A DNA stretch of 6,418 nucleotides, taken from assembly GCA_028710655.1 (NCBI GenBank), contig JAQTTS010000121.1:1-6418 (forward strand), read 5' to 3'. The notes below the pieces were generated by a model. The model was not told where the DNA came from. It ran no database searches and saw only the letters and a list, made by a program, of their open reading frames with translations. The position numbers and the translations under genes were made by a program. The stretch is from Dehalococcoidales bacterium. GTDB taxonomy: Bacteria; Chloroflexota; Dehalococcoidia; Dehalococcoidales; UBA5760. Positions 1 to 6,087 of the stretch are shown piece by piece. How positions within the stretch are numbered: the first letter of the stretch is position 1; each line of letters opens with the position of its first letter.

Positions 1-476
1 ATATGTGCTCCGGATGGAACTCCTTCGGAGAGTTCGAGAGAAACCTGAATCAGAGTAAACTCGAATTCAGGCAGTTGATTATCTGGGCCAAGAACCAGTT
101 TGTGCTGGGCAGGTTCAACACCGATTTCAACCGGCAGCACGAGATGATACTCTACGGTTGGAAGGAGGGTAAGGCGCACCGCTGGTTCGGCGGCCATTCG
201 GAGACAGATCTGTGGCAGGTCGACAAGGTACACAACACCAAGATGGTGCACAGCACCGAGAAGCCTGTTGGGCTGGCGGAGCGGGCCCTCAAGAACAGCA
301 GTCAGCTTAACGAGCTTGTCCTGGACTTATTTACCGGCTCGGGGTCGACGCTCATAGCCTGTGAGAAGATGGGGCGCAAGTTCTGCGGCATGGAACTGGA
401 CCCCAACTATTGCGATGTGATTATCAATCGCTGGCAGAACTTCACTGGTAAGAAGGCTTCAAAGATCGAGCTTTAA
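1..476 (+). CDS. DNA amino-methyltransferase (N6-adenine or N4-cytosine), C-terminal part
   Basis: This is the C-terminal ~157 residues of an S-adenosylmethionine-dependent DNA methyltransferase, open at the left window edge. Numbering from the first visible Met (base 3), HSTEKPVGLAERAL (83-96) matches motif X. VLDLFTGSGSTLIACE (106-121) is the SAM-binding motif I with its FxGxG loop, and the acidic motif II follows at GMELDP (129-134). In beta-class enzymes the catalytic DPPY/SPPY motif lies N-terminal to these, and it is absent here. That Met also has no upstream sequence to carry a ribosome site, so the true start is outside the window. Phages often carry such enzymes, sometimes fused to a ParB-like N-terminal domain that cannot be seen here. 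It probably modifies phage DNA, for example against host restriction; target base and site are unknown. Its TAA stop overlaps the stop of the convergent small gene at 473-643. The family call is strong; the exact substrate is not. Confidence 0.9.
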   Translation, partial: MCSGWNSFGEFERNLNQSKLEFRQLIIWAKNQFVLGRFNTDFNRQHEMILYGWKEGKAHRWFGGHSETDLWQVDKVHNTKMVHSTEKPVGLAERALKNSSQLNELVLDLFTGSGSTLIACEKMGRKFCGMELDPNYCDVIINRWQNFTGKKASKIEL

Positions 477-643
477 GCTAACTCGTACCCTTGTTTCATC
501 AAGCGAGTGGCGTGAGCGGGCGTTACAACCCAGAACTTCTCATCGTCACCCAGAATAATCATCATTATTTTGATGCAGCGTTCAGTGAATCTAAGAGCAT
601 TTGCCAGTTCGCTAAATTTGTATGTCGTTTCAATCCGTTTCAT
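473..643 (-). CDS. small hypothetical protein, 56 aa
   Basis: An ATG-to-TAA frame on the minus strand encodes 56 residues, beginning MKRIETTYKFSELANALRF and ending MKQGYELA. I do not recognise the family. It is preceded by an AGGA (about 8 nt before the ATG), which makes a real gene plausible. The protein is mixed-charge with no signal peptide. There is a short hydrophobic run, IKIMMIIL (24-31), too short for a membrane span. The pattern FSELANALRFTERCIK could be a small helical, possibly helix-turn-helix-like, segment, but this is a guess. Its stop shares the palindrome TTAA (473-476) with the stop of the methyltransferase on the other strand, so the two genes are convergent with a 4-nt overlap. 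It starts 15 nt after the stop of the RAMA-like remnant at 659-760, suggesting that it was once the second gene of that minus-strand transcript. Confidence 0.6.
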   Translation of the reverse strand: MKRIETTYKFSELANALRFTERCIKIMMIILGDDEKFWVVTPAHATRLMKQGYELA

Positions 644-658
644 TTCCGTTTCCTATAC

Positions 659-760
659 TCATAGATTAGCGTACAAAGCAGTGAAAGCCAAGTGGTTTAA
701 GCCATAATTTTCAAGATATTTTTGGATGCTTTTATCACTCCAAAATACCCAGCCGGTGGC
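659..760 (-). pseudogene. remnant of a second RAMA-domain protein (C-terminal end only)
   Basis: A minus-strand frame runs from an in-frame TAG (761-763) to a TGA at 659-661. It has no ATG or GTG start and no plausible ribosome site. It begins ATGWVFWSDKS, and GWVFWS is exactly the end of the RAMA domain in the intact gene at 818-1249 (residues 60-65). At DNA level, 734-754 matches 1052-1072 at 17 of 21 bases. All four differences fall at codon third positions, three synonymous and one Glu/Asp, which is the pattern expected of diverged homologous coding sequence. The rest, ending LAFTALYANL, has no similarity to the intact gene. The 5' part of the frame is missing: upstream lies the terminator and the end of the intact RAMA gene. 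I infer a headless leftover of a paralogous gene. Chance similarity over such a short stretch remains possible. Confidence 0.45.
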
Positions 761-766
761 CTAACG

Positions 767-806
767 AAAAGCAGAGCAGGCTTCCCAGAGCGGGAGCCTG
801 CCCTGT
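767..806 (-). terminator. intrinsic terminator of the RAMA-domain gene
   Basis: On the minus strand a GC-rich hairpin spans 805 to 772. A 7-bp core, GCAGGCT/AGCCTGC, is extended inward by CCC/GGG with one bulged base and closed by a 5-nt loop. It is extended outward by four more pairs including one G-U. The stem is followed by C and then four U (bases 770-767). It begins about 12 nt after the stop codon of the gene at 818-1249, the usual place for a Rho-independent terminator. On the plus strand the same hairpin has an A-C mismatch and no T run, so termination is expected only in the minus direction. Confidence 0.8.
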
Positions 807-817
807 TCGGTTTAGAG

Positions 818-1249
818 TCAGCTGATCGGATGCCCGGGGCATCCATCGGGCACCTGAGTTGAAGGCAGCAAGAAACTCTTGCGGCAGGCGTAGCAGTGCC
901 AGCGAACCTGACCCTGCGGCACACCTTTCTGATTGGGATTCCTGCGGCAGACGCTTTTTTTGTCCGTCTGCACGTCCTCGCCTGCTTTGCTGTCGGTTTC
1001 CGTAATCTCCGTTTTCACCGGCTGCGAGACCGAGCCGGTCTTACCCGTCTCCTCGCTCCAGAACACCCAGCCGTTGCAGGGATGTCCTGTTACCGAGCTG
1101 CCGGCGGCGGAGATGCTCTTGTAATCCTCTCCCATGACGCGGTAGACCAGCTTGCCATCGTTCTCGACCACTTCGCAGGTGTACTCGACCTTGTGGTGCT
1201 TGCCAGTCAGCACCATCCCGGGTTTGATCTCGCGATTGCTAATTGCCAT
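818..1249 (-). CDS. RAMA-domain protein with C-terminal putative zinc-binding motif
   Basis: This 143-residue protein is encoded against the direction of the head genes. Residues ~8-65 look like a RAMA domain (restriction enzyme adenine methylase associated): KPGMVLTG, then YTCEVVENDGKLVYRV, YKSISAAGSSVTG and the ending NGWVFW. Residues ~66-100 are a polar, Thr/Lys/Glu-rich, probably disordered linker. The C-terminus has CYAC (119-122) and CPGH (137-140), spaced like a small zinc ribbon, with an extra Cys at 101. RAMA domains occur in restriction and modification proteins and are proposed to sense DNA modification. The closeness of a methyltransferase fits a DNA-recognition or accessory role, but the function is inferred. 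The start is well supported: AGGAGGT (1261-1255) sits 5 nt before the ATG. A terminator follows the stop, so the gene looks like a self-contained unit. Overlapping plus-strand frames lack ribosome sites and family likeness. The domain call is fairly strong and the zinc call moderate. Confidence 0.82.
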   Translation of the reverse strand: MAISNREIKPGMVLTGKHHKVEYTCEVVENDGKLVYRVMGEDYKSISAAGSSVTGHPCNGWVFWSEETGKTGSVSQPVKTEITETDSKAGEDVQTDKKSVCRRNPNQKGVPQGQVRWHCYACRKSFLLPSTQVPDGCPGHPIS

Positions 1250-1312
1250 TTGATACCTCCTACTTTTAAGTTACTCACATTCATCACTCAGTGTGCAGAG
1301 GAAGTCAATAGC

Positions 1313-1325
1313 TTTGCTCAGCAAA
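1313..1325. promoter_or_regulatory. perfect 13-nt dyad in the divergent intergenic region, possible operator
   Basis: TTTGCT-C-AGCAAA is a perfect inverted repeat with 6-nt arms around one central base. It lies in the 89-nt gap between the divergently transcribed RAMA gene and terS, 2 nt before the terS Shine-Dalgarno site. It could be a regulator binding site. With a 1-nt centre it cannot form a good full hairpin, though inner bases could open into a small loop close to the ribosome site. No second copy was noticed in the window. This is a weak call, since short dyads also arise by chance. Confidence 0.25.
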
Positions 1326-1327
1326 TT

Positions 1328-1333
1328 GGAAGG
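1328..1333 (+). promoter_or_regulatory. ribosome binding site deciding the TTG start of terS
   Basis: GGAAGG lies 5 nt before a TTG codon at 1339. No ATG or GTG occurs in frame near the expected N-terminus; the first in-frame ATG is codon 59, inside the conserved domain. The site therefore fixes the uncommon TTG start, which yields the usual P27-family N-terminus (MKGRKPRPT). Confidence 0.75.
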
Positions 1334-1338
1334 ATATA

Positions 1339-1815
1339 TTGAAAGGACGTAAGCCTCGCCCCACTAACATAAAGATACTTGAGGGCGAGAAGAATAAAAA
1401 CAGAATAAACAGGCGTGAGCCAAAGCCACACCCAGGTCGTCCCACGTGTCCGGACCATCTCAGCCAGGCGGCCAAGGCCGAGTGGAAGCGCATCGTGCCT
1501 CAGCTTGAGGAGATGGGACTACTGACCAAGATCGACCGCACCGAGCTGGCCTTCTACTGTCAGGCCTATTCCAGGTGGAAGAAGGCCGAGGCTGTGCTCA
1601 ATGAGAAGGGCGAGCTGTACAAGACGCAGAGCGGCAACGTGATCATCTCACCGATGCTGTGGGTGGCCAACAGGGCCATGGAGCAGTGCCACAAGTTCCT
1701 AGTCGAGTTCGGCATGACGCCCGCCAGCCGTGGACGTATCAGCGTCGCCAGGCCAGGTGAGGACGACGGCTGGAATAGGCTGCTCGACTTCTGCAAAGAA
1801 ACTACGAACGCATAA
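1339..1815 (+). CDS. terS: phage terminase small subunit, P27 family
   Basis: The small terminase subunit recognises the phage packaging site and brings the DNA to the large subunit at the start of head filling. The 158-residue length and layout fit the P27 family (Terminase_4). The basic N-terminus has the family hallmark GRKP-PTxxKILEG, followed by NRREPKP, then PTCPDHLSQAAKAEWKRIVPQL (36-57). A helical core follows with TKIDRTELAFYCQAYSRWKKAE (63-84) and the late motif SPMLWVANRAMEQCHKFLVEFGMTPASRGRI (104-134). Translation begins at TTG, supported by GGAAGG 5 nt upstream. The stop TAA overlaps the ATG of the large subunit by one base (TAATG), which implies translational coupling and matched amounts of the two subunits. 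It is the first gene of the plus-strand head operon in this window. No HNH endonuclease, often found just upstream in such phages, is present here. Confidence 0.93.
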   Translation: MKGRKPRPTNIKILEGEKNKNRINRREPKPHPGRPTCPDHLSQAAKAEWKRIVPQLEEMGLLTKIDRTELAFYCQAYSRWKKAEAVLNEKGELYKTQSGNVIISPMLWVANRAMEQCHKFLVEFGMTPASRGRISVARPGEDDGWNRLLDFCKETTNA

Positions 1816-3368
1816 TGAAAAGGAATTTCAGTGAAGCACGTGCCAAAAGGGCCGTCGAATTCATCCAGCGGCTAAGGCACACCAAGGGTCAGTGGGCCGG
1901 GCAGAACTTTATCCTGCAGGACTGGCAGCGGGATAGAATCATCCGTCCGCTGTTCGGCACCGTCAATCCTGATGGTACACGGCAATATCGAACCTGCTAT
2001 GTAGAACTTCCCCGCAAGAACGGTAAAACCGCAGTCGCCTCTGCCATCGCTCTCTATCTGCTTTATGCGGACAGCGAAGCAGGCTGCGAAATCTACAGTG
2101 CAGCCAACGACAGGCCGCAGGCAGCACTGGTTTTCAATGAAGCGGCGGCCATGGTGCGGCAGGAACCTAACCTCTTTAACATCTCCAAGATCGTCGATAG
2201 CCAGAAGCGTATCGTTTACCGAAGATTTAATTCTTTCTACTGTGCCATATCGGCTGAGGCCTACACCAAATGGGGCATCAACGCCCATGGCATCATCTAT
2301 GACGAGCTGCATGCAGCGCCCGACCGTGACCTGTGGGATACATTGACGACATCGACCGGCTCACGCCGACAGCCCTTAACACTGGTGATCACCACAGCCG
2401 GTTACGATAGAAATTCGATCTGCTGGGAACAGCACAATTACGCCCTGAAGGTGCAGAACGGCATCATCGAGGATCCCACCTTTCTTCCGGTCATTTTTTC
2501 CGCCGCTGAGGACAGGGACTGGAAGGATGAGAGAGTCTGGGCGTCATGCAATCCGGCGCTGGGCACCTTCCGCAGCATCGACGAGATGCGCACCCTCTGC
2601 AACAAGGCTCAGGAGACGCCGGCCCTGGAGATGGCCTTCCGAAGGCTGTATTTGAATCAGTGGGTGAACTCCGTGGAAAGGTGGCTGCCCATGGACGCCT
2701 GGGATGCCTGCAGCGGCGCTGTCGATATTGAGAAACTCAATGGCCGCACCTGTTACGCCGGGCTGGACCTGTCCGCCACCACCGACCTGACAGCCCTGGC
2801 ACTGGTTTTCATTGGTGATGACGGCTATCTTGATGTGCTGATGCACTTCTGGATTCCAGGCGACAGCGCTGTGGAACGAGAGAAAAGGGATAGAGTCCCT
2901 TATCGAGCCTGGGCGAAAGAGGGATTGATCACACTAACGCCGGGCAACGTAATCGATTACCAGTATATTCAGCATACACTCAGGGAACTGAGAGAGAAAT
3001 ATGATATAGCCGAAGTCGCCTTCGATCGGTGGGGAGCGACCAAGCTCAGCCAGGACTTAACTGATGACGGCTTCCTCATGGTGCCCTTCGGACAAGGTTT
3101 CGCTTCAATGAGCCCGCCCACCAAGGAATTGATGAACCTGGTCTTGAGCAAGAAGATCAGGCACGGCGGGCATCCTGTGCTGAGATGGAACTGTGACAAT
3201 CTGGTCGTGAGGACGGATCCCGCCGGCAACATCAAACCGGACAAGGAGAAGTCGACCCAGAAGATAGACGGCTGCGTTAGCCTTATTATGGCCATCGATC
3301 GCGCCAGCAGGCATAGCAAGCTGGTCAGCACTTCCATTTATGAAGATCAGGGCATAGTTACCATTTAG
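1815..3368 (+). CDS. terL: phage terminase large subunit (ATPase and nuclease)
   Basis: This is the packaging motor: it cuts concatemeric phage DNA and pumps it through the portal using ATP. The 517-residue length is normal for the Terminase_1 (HK97-like) family. The N-terminal ATPase has an adenine-side LQDWQRD (34-40), Walker A LPRKNGKT (65-72) and Walker B IIYDELHA (160-167, D163 and catalytic E164). A coupling segment, LVITTAG, follows at 190-196. The C-terminal RNase H-like nuclease shows its acidic residues in AGLDLSATTDLTAL (315-328, D318), VAFDRWGA (401-408, D404) and KIDGCVSLIMAID (483-495, D485 and D494). No frameshift, intein or missing key residue is seen. It overlaps terS by one base and precedes the portal gene by 9 nt, so the three are probably co-transcribed. 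Identity is near certain; the exact metal-binding set is inferred from the family. Confidence 0.96.
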   Translation: MKRNFSEARAKRAVEFIQRLRHTKGQWAGQNFILQDWQRDRIIRPLFGTVNPDGTRQYRTCYVELPRKNGKTAVASAIALYLLYADSEAGCEIYSAANDRPQAALVFNEAAAMVRQEPNLFNISKIVDSQKRIVYRRFNSFYCAISAEAYTKWGINAHGIIYDELHAAPDRDLWDTLTTSTGSRRQPLTLVITTAGYDRNSICWEQHNYALKVQNGIIEDPTFLPVIFSAAEDRDWKDERVWASCNPALGTFRSIDEMRTLCNKAQETPALEMAFRRLYLNQWVNSVERWLPMDAWDACSGAVDIEKLNGRTCYAGLDLSATTDLTALALVFIGDDGYLDVLMHFWIPGDSAVEREKRDRVPYRAWAKEGLITLTPGNVIDYQYIQHTLRELREKYDIAEVAFDRWGATKLSQDLTDDGFLMVPFGQGFASMSPPTKELMNLVLSKKIRHGGHPVLRWNCDNLVVRTDPAGNIKPDKEKSTQKIDGCVSLIMAIDRASRHSKLVSTSIYEDQGIVTI

Positions 3369-3377
3369 GGGCTTTGA

Positions 3378-5357
3378 ATGAAGAACCCGTTATTAACGTG
3401 GATTGAAAAACGTTTTAATTTAACCCGCTTGGATCCCTGGAAACCGCTGATATCATACGGCAGCGCCACTGGCATACATATTTCAGAGAGCACCGCTTTG
3501 AGGGCAACGGCCGTGTGGGCCTGCGTTAAACTGCTGTCCGAGACGGTTGCCTCCCTACCTTTGATAGTTTATCGCAGGCTTAATCCCAGGGGAAAGGAGC
3601 GGGCTGTGCGCCACCCGCTTTATATGCTCCTGCATGATGCACCTAACCCCGAGATGACCTCATATACCTTCCGCGAGGTCATGCAAGGCCACCTGCTGAC
3701 CTGGGGCAACTGTTTTGCTGAGATAGACTACGGCAATAGTATCGCAGATGGTTACCCGAAAGCGCTGTGGCCCTTGTTGCCCAATAAAATGCAAGTCGGC
3801 AGGGATAAGGAGACCGGCAAGCTGATCTACAGTTACTTGCTGCCTGATGGTACAACAGCCAAACTGGCTGCCTGGCAGGTCTGGCATATCCCTGGCTTCG
3901 GATTTGACGGCATTGTCGGTTATTCCCCAATCCAGATGGCCCGTGAAGCCATCGGCTTATCTCTAGCCACCGAGGAATTCGGGGCACGTTTTTTCGGCAA
4001 CGGCGCGGCGCCGGGTGGTGTTTTGGAGCACCCCAACAAGCTGTCGGTTGAGGCCCAGGAGAGGTTAAGAAAATCGTGGAATGAAATGCACAGCGGGCTA
4101 AGCAATCAGCACCGCATTGCCATCCTGGAGGAGGGCATGAAATTCAGCAAGGTGGGCATACCTCCCAATGACGCCCAGTTCCTGGAGACCCGCAAATTCC
4201 AGATCAACGAGATAGCCCGCTTCTTCAACGTGCCGCCCCACATGATCGGGGACCTTGATCGGGCCACCTTCTCCAACATAGAACAGCAGTCACTGGAATT
4301 TGTTGTATATACCATACGTCCCTGGCTGGTGCGTTGGGAGCAGGCAGCCAGCCTGAAATTACTGGGAGTGGCTGAGCGTTCGGAATATTTCGTCGAGTTC
4401 CTGGTAGATGGGCTTTTGCGAGGTGATTCAGCCTCCCGGGCGGCATATTACAGGGAGATGTTCTACATGGGCGCCATGTCGCCCAACGATATACGTGAAA
4501 AGGAAAACCTCAATCCGCTGGATGAGGGAGATGCATACTATATACCGTTGAACATGGTGGCCTTAGGTGCTCAGAGGGATGTGCAACCGGCAGTACAACC
4601 TGCAGATGAGCAGGTTCAAATAACGCCAGTGGTGGAAGTCAGGCATATCCCTGAACGGGCAGCCAATAAGCAGGGGGCACTGTTAAGGCAAAAGACGGCG
4701 CAGGCATACAGGAAACTGTTCGAGGCGGCAACTATTGAGATAGTCAAGCGGGAAAAAAGCCATGTGCTTAAAGCTGCCAAAGAGCATTTGACACAAGGGT
4801 TTGTCAGTGGCTGGGACCAGTGGCTGGAAAGCTTTTATCGTGAGTATGGCAATTTTGTGATACAGAAAATCAAACCGGTAGTCCAGGAAATGATCGCAGT
4901 CATAGCTCCGCTGGCAGCGGCTGAGGTAAATGGGGTGAATGAGCTGACAGACAAAGGTTTTGCTGATAAATATGCTGAGCTTTTCGCCAGGCACTATACA
5001 GAGTCATCAAAGGGCCAGTTAAAACAGATAGTCACCGTGGCACTTGATGACGATATTGATACGGTTGTCGCAGTCAGCCAAAGGTTGGAGGAGTGGGGTG
5101 AGCGTCATCCCGGCCAGATCGCCCTGCATGAAACCATATACTGCAGCAATGCCATTGCCAAGGCCGTGTTCATTGAAGCAGGAATTACCCGGCTCGCTTG
5201 GGCCAACACGGGTGACAAACGCTGCCCGGTGTGTGAGGAGATGGACGGGCAGGTAATAGCAATTGAAAGTAATTTTTCGGAATCAAGCGCGAAGCTACAA
5301 TCCGTTGGTCACCCGCCGATCCATGAAGGCTGCCAGTGCCAGATAATCCCCGGTTAA
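3378..5357 (+). CDS. phage portal protein fused to a Mu F-like head morphogenesis domain
   Basis: The portal forms the ring at one capsid vertex through which DNA enters and to which the tail binds. Residues ~1-400 are a Phage_portal (HK97 gp3-like) domain: RATAVWACVKLLSETVASLPL (42-62), FREVMQGHLLTWGNCFAEID (98-117), WHIPGFGFDGIVGYSP (169-184), and the clip/wing region FLETRKFQINEIARFFNVPPHMIGD (268-292). HK97 portals are about 420 residues; this one has ~250 more. Residues ~430-560 are helical and charged. The end resembles the conserved C-terminus of Mu F/SPP1 gp7-type minor head proteins: E585, then AWANTGDKRCPVCEEMDGQ (607-625) and HPPIHEGCQCQI (645-656). C616, C619, H649, C652 and C654 form a possible metal site. 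Mu F-type proteins sit inside the head and help DNA delivery or assembly, so the fusion would build this into the portal. The start ATG follows AGGGG overlapping the terL stop. The portal call is very strong and the Mu F call good. Confidence 0.93.
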   Translation: MKNPLLTWIEKRFNLTRLDPWKPLISYGSATGIHISESTALRATAVWACVKLLSETVASLPLIVYRRLNPRGKERAVRHPLYMLLHDAPNPEMTSYTFREVMQGHLLTWGNCFAEIDYGNSIADGYPKALWPLLPNKMQVGRDKETGKLIYSYLLPDGTTAKLAAWQVWHIPGFGFDGIVGYSPIQMAREAIGLSLATEEFGARFFGNGAAPGGVLEHPNKLSVEAQERLRKSWNEMHSGLSNQHRIAILEEGMKFSKVGIPPNDAQFLETRKFQINEIARFFNVPPHMIGDLDRATFSNIEQQSLEFVVYTIRPWLVRWEQAASLKLLGVAERSEYFVEFLVDGLLRGDSASRAAYYREMFYMGAMSPNDIREKENLNPLDEGDAYYIPLNMVALGAQRDVQPAVQPADEQVQITPVVEVRHIPERAANKQGALLRQKTAQAYRKLFEAATIEIVKREKSHVLKAAKEHLTQGFVSGWDQWLESFYREYGNFVIQKIKPVVQEMIAVIAPLAAAEVNGVNELTDKGFADKYAELFARHYTESSKGQLKQIVTVALDDDIDTVVAVSQRLEEWGERHPGQIALHETIYCSNAIAKAVFIEAGITRLAWANTGDKRCPVCEEMDGQVIAIESNFSESSAKLQSVGHPPIHEGCQCQIIPG

Positions 5358-5382
5358 CCAGTCATAGAAAAATACAATCTAG

Positions 5383-5412
5383 AAAGTCCACTTTGCAGTG
5401 GGCTTTTCTTTT
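5383..5412 (+). terminator. intrinsic terminator or attenuator between portal and protease genes
   Basis: A 10-bp hairpin pairs AAAGTCCACT (5383-5392) with AGTGGGCTTT (5397-5406), with one G-U pair and a TTGC loop. It is followed by a T-rich tail, giving CTTTTCTTTT (5403-5412). This has the form of a Rho-independent terminator, though part of the T run is inside the stem and the tail is broken by a C. It lies 26 nt after the portal stop. The next base begins the AGGAGGT ribosome site (5413-5419) of the protease gene. Because protease and capsid genes follow in the same direction, it probably acts as a partial terminator or attenuator, or is bypassed by antitermination. No clear new promoter is seen between it and the protease start. 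Confidence 0.65.
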
Positions 5413-5423
5413 AGGAGGTCACA

Positions 5424-6077
5424 ATGGAAATCAATATTGAGCACAGATCGTTCAGCTTATCCGAGGTGAGGGTGGCTGGGGAAGGCCGGCAAATAATTGG
5501 GCATGCCGCCGTATTCAACAAGCTCAGCGAGGACCTTGGTGGATTTAAGGAGAAGATCGCTCCCGGCGCCTTTGCCAACACTATCACCAACGCCGATGTG
5601 AGGGCGCTCTTCAACCACGACCCCAACTACGTCCTGGGCCGTACCAAGTCAGGCACCCTATCGCTGATAGAGGATTCTAAGGGGTTGGCCATAACCATCG
5701 ACCCGCCTGAGACGCAGTGGGCCAATGACCTCATAGCGAGCGTCAAGCGCGGGGATATCTCACAGATGTCATTTGCTTTCAGGGCAGTGAGGGATGAATG
5801 GGACGACGACAAGAAGGTGCGCACGCTTATAGAGGTGGAGCTCTTTGACGTCTCGATCGTCACTTACCCGGCCTATCCCCAGACCAATGTAAAGATTCGG
5901 TCGTTGATCGAAAAAATTGGAGAAGACAAGGCCATTGAGATCTTAACCAGCAGTTTAACCGCCGTCCAGAAGCCTGGCGGTGCAGAGGATAAACCGGGGA
6001 CTCACGAGGAGGCCTTGGGAGATACTCCTAACCGACTGGACCTGAAGAGGCGCCAACTGGAAATAGCATCAATCTAA
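5424..6077 (+). CDS. HK97-family prohead (capsid maturation) protease
   Basis: This serine protease is packed into the procapsid, where it removes the scaffold-like N-terminus of the capsid protein and then digests itself. The 217 residues match the peptidase U35/HK97 gp4 family. IIGHAAVFNKLSEDLGGFKEKIAPGAF (24-50) is the N-terminal hallmark. ALFNHDPNYVLGRT (61-74) carries the likely catalytic H65. RGDISQMSFAF (109-119) carries the likely nucleophile S116. LIEVELFDVSIVTYPAYPQT (135-154) is the conserved strand pair with acidic residues near the active site. The catalytic assignments come from family likeness. Residues ~160-217 are a charged tail after the fold, as expected for procapsid targeting. 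An ideal AGGAGGT lies 4 nt before the ATG, directly after the hairpin at 5383-5412. The capsid gene starts 10 nt after its stop. Confidence 0.94.
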   Translation: MEINIEHRSFSLSEVRVAGEGRQIIGHAAVFNKLSEDLGGFKEKIAPGAFANTITNADVRALFNHDPNYVLGRTKSGTLSLIEDSKGLAITIDPPETQWANDLIASVKRGDISQMSFAFRAVRDEWDDDKKVRTLIEVELFDVSIVTYPAYPQTNVKIRSLIEKIGEDKAIEILTSSLTAVQKPGGAEDKPGTHEEALGDTPNRLDLKRRQLEIASI

Positions 6078-6087
6078 CGGAGGAAAT

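Noticed and set aside
651..664. Small CTAT/ATAG inverted repeat before the 56-aa gene
   Set aside because: Only four base pairs per arm, which is expected by chance.
697..924. 75-residue minus-strand frame crossing the end of the RAMA gene and the terminator
   Set aside because: It reads through the terminator hairpin in another frame, with Arg/Ala/Pro-rich composition and no ribosome site. The frame at 659-760 is the one showing homologous coding signal.
1250..1277. Possible plus-strand promoter for terS: TTGATA (1250-1255) with TACTCA (1272-1277)
   Set aside because: The -10 fits only at two positions, and the -35 overlaps the start and ribosome site of the divergent gene. The evidence is too weak.
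1279..1308. Possible minus-strand promoter for the RAMA gene: TTGACT (1308-1303) with a candidate -10 17-18 nt on
   Set aside because: The -35 is good, but the candidate -10 (GATGAA or ATGAAT) matches the consensus poorly, so it is not listed as a feature.
896..1342. 148-residue plus-strand frame opposite the RAMA gene
   Set aside because: It has no ribosome site and no family likeness. It is a shadow of the minus-strand gene, which has AGGAGGT, a recognisable domain and a terminator.
1872..2312. 146-residue minus-strand frame inside terL
   Set aside because: It is a shadow of the large terminase, whose ATPase motifs lie in the plus frame; no ribosome site or domain was seen.
4683..4994. 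103-residue minus-strand frame opposite the portal C-terminal region
   Set aside because: It is Cys/Leu/Phe-rich without motifs, and it lies opposite a continuous coding frame with Mu F-like residues further on.
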